DNA of 64,000 bases from the NCBI GenBank assembly GCA_016342745.1, contig JAEINT010000021.1:1-64000 (forward strand), written 5' to 3'. Made by a program: the position numbers and the translations under genes. Position 1 is the stretch's first letter; every line of letters starts with the position of its first letter. This document shows, piece by piece, positions 63,279 through 64,000 of the stretch. The notes beneath the pieces are model-generated. The model saw nothing but the letters and a program-made list of their open reading frames with translations. It made no database searches and had not been told where the DNA came from. This DNA is from Labilibaculum sp. (GTDB lineage Bacteria > Bacteroidota > Bacteroidia > Bacteroidales > Marinifilaceae).

Positions 63279-64000
63279 ATGTTGAAAGTTTCGGATCGAA
63301 TTGCAGCTATGGAGATATCTCCAACACTTGCAATGTCACAGAAAAGTAGAGAAATGAAAGCTCAAGGGATTGATGTTATCAATCTGAGTGTTGGTGAACC
63401 GGATTTTAATACCCCTAACCACATTAAAGAAGCGGCGAAGAAGGCAATAGATGATAACTATTCGCACTATTCTCCAGTTCCTGGGTATGTAGAATTACGT
63501 CAAGCAGTTGTTCGTAAGCTAAAGCGCGAAAACGATCTTGACTTTACGGTAGATCAAATTGTGGTTTCTAATGGAGCCAAACAGTCTATTGCTAATGCGA
63601 TGATGAGTGTGGTTAACAAAGGTGATGAAGTAATCATTCCAACACCATTTTGGGTTAGTTACAGCGAAATTGTAAAGTTAGCAGAAGGTATAAATGTATT
63701 TGTTCCTGCAAGTATTGAGCAGGATTTTAAAATTTCACCAGAACAATTAGAAGCTGCTATCACACCAAAAACTAAAGCATTTTTGTTTAGTTCTCCAAGT
63801 AATCCAACGGGTAGCTTGTATTCTAAAGAAGAACTAAGAGCTTTAGCTGATGTTTTTGTAAAGTATCCAGATATTGTAATCATGTCTGATGAAATTTATG
63901 AACACATCAATTATGTTGGAACACACGAAAGCATTGCTCAATTTGAGGAATTGAAAGATCGTGTTGTTGTTATAAATGGTGTTTCGAAAGGATATGCTAT
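63279..64000 (+). CDS. aspC: Aspartate aminotransferase, class I/II (5' part)
   Basis: The first 240 codons are in the window; the gene runs off the right edge. It starts MLKVSDRIAAMEISPTLAMS and contains VINLSVGEPDFNTPNHIKEA, YSPVPGYVELRQAV, VVSNGAKQSIANAMM and FSSPSNPTGSLYS. MSDEIYEHINY and VVINGVSKGYA follow; the PLP lysine is the K of VSKGYA, at the edge of the window. This is the 1-beta type I aspartate aminotransferase group found in many bacteria. It makes aspartate from oxaloacetate, the start of the pathway served by thrABC. Confidence 0.92.
   Translation, partial: MLKVSDRIAAMEISPTLAMSQKSREMKAQGIDVINLSVGEPDFNTPNHIKEAAKKAIDDNYSHYSPVPGYVELRQAVVRKLKRENDLDFTVDQIVVSNGAKQSIANAMMSVVNKGDEVIIPTPFWVSYSEIVKLAEGINVFVPASIEQDFKISPEQLEAAITPKTKAFLFSSPSNPTGSLYSKEELRALADVFVKYPDIVIMSDEIYEHINYVGTHESIAQFEELKDRVVVINGVSKGYA

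Noticed and set aside
1-64000. CRISPR array, rRNA operon or prophage
   Set aside because: No regularly spaced repeats, no rRNA-like sequence and no phage structural or lysis genes were seen.

Overview
The window reads as the chromosome of a free-living, AT-rich member of the Bacteroidota, probably near Marinilabiliales/Bacteroidales (inference). The support is a SusC/SusD pair with a hybrid two-component regulator, Bacteroidota-type promoters (TTTG, about 19-20 bp, TAnnTTTG) before a tRNA gene, an HU gene and others, a DUF5686 outer-membrane protein, and weak use of Shine-Dalgarno sequences. No taxonomic marker was searched.

Layout. Positions 1-77 hold the start of a glucuronate isomerase gene, with two operator-like palindromes behind it. 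hrpB (760-3249) follows. From 3724 to 34971 lies what looks like an integrated genomic island. An intact tRNA-Ser(UGA) gene (34955-35042, minus) has a tyrosine recombinase gene on its 3' side, and an 18-bp copy of the tRNA 3' end recurs in the same orientation 31.2 kb away at 3724. Between the two copies, all on the plus strand, is a polysaccharide utilization locus: SusC, SusD, a surface glycan-binding lipoprotein, GH5, GH31, GH95, GH3, a hybrid two-component system, a CE20-like esterase, a CE2 esterase, GH42 and GH43. This enzyme set fits acetylated fucogalacto-xyloglucan: GH5 cuts the backbone, GH95, GH42, GH43 and GH31 strip fucose, galactose, arabinose and xylose, the esterases remove acetyl groups, and GH3 finishes the glucan oligomers. 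Intergenic hairpins divide the locus into segments.

From 35189 to 39162 (minus) is a molybdenum-cofactor operon: a MobB-like GTPase, moeA, an unusually short moaA, moaC and a MOSC-MoaB fusion. Its roughly 250-nt leader looks structured and ends in an intrinsic terminator next to the first start codon, which suggests a riboswitch. After a CDF metal exporter, a phosphoglycolate phosphatase-like gene and an uncharacterised secreted protein comes the threonine operon thrA-thrB-thrC (42757-47497). It is preceded by a 31-codon Thr/Ile-rich leader peptide typical of attenuation.

The remainder (47967-64000) is mostly housekeeping: HU, a TrmH-type methyltransferase, a LytTR response regulator, a class III aminotransferase, a secreted hypothetical protein, a dipeptidyl peptidase III, an M28 peptidase, a DUF5686 protein, HtpG (behind a sigma-54-like promoter and an inverted repeat), a DEAD-box RNA helicase, a membrane-anchored hypothetical protein, and the 5' part of an aspartate aminotransferase gene. 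Non-coding palindrome clusters flank the DUF5686 gene.
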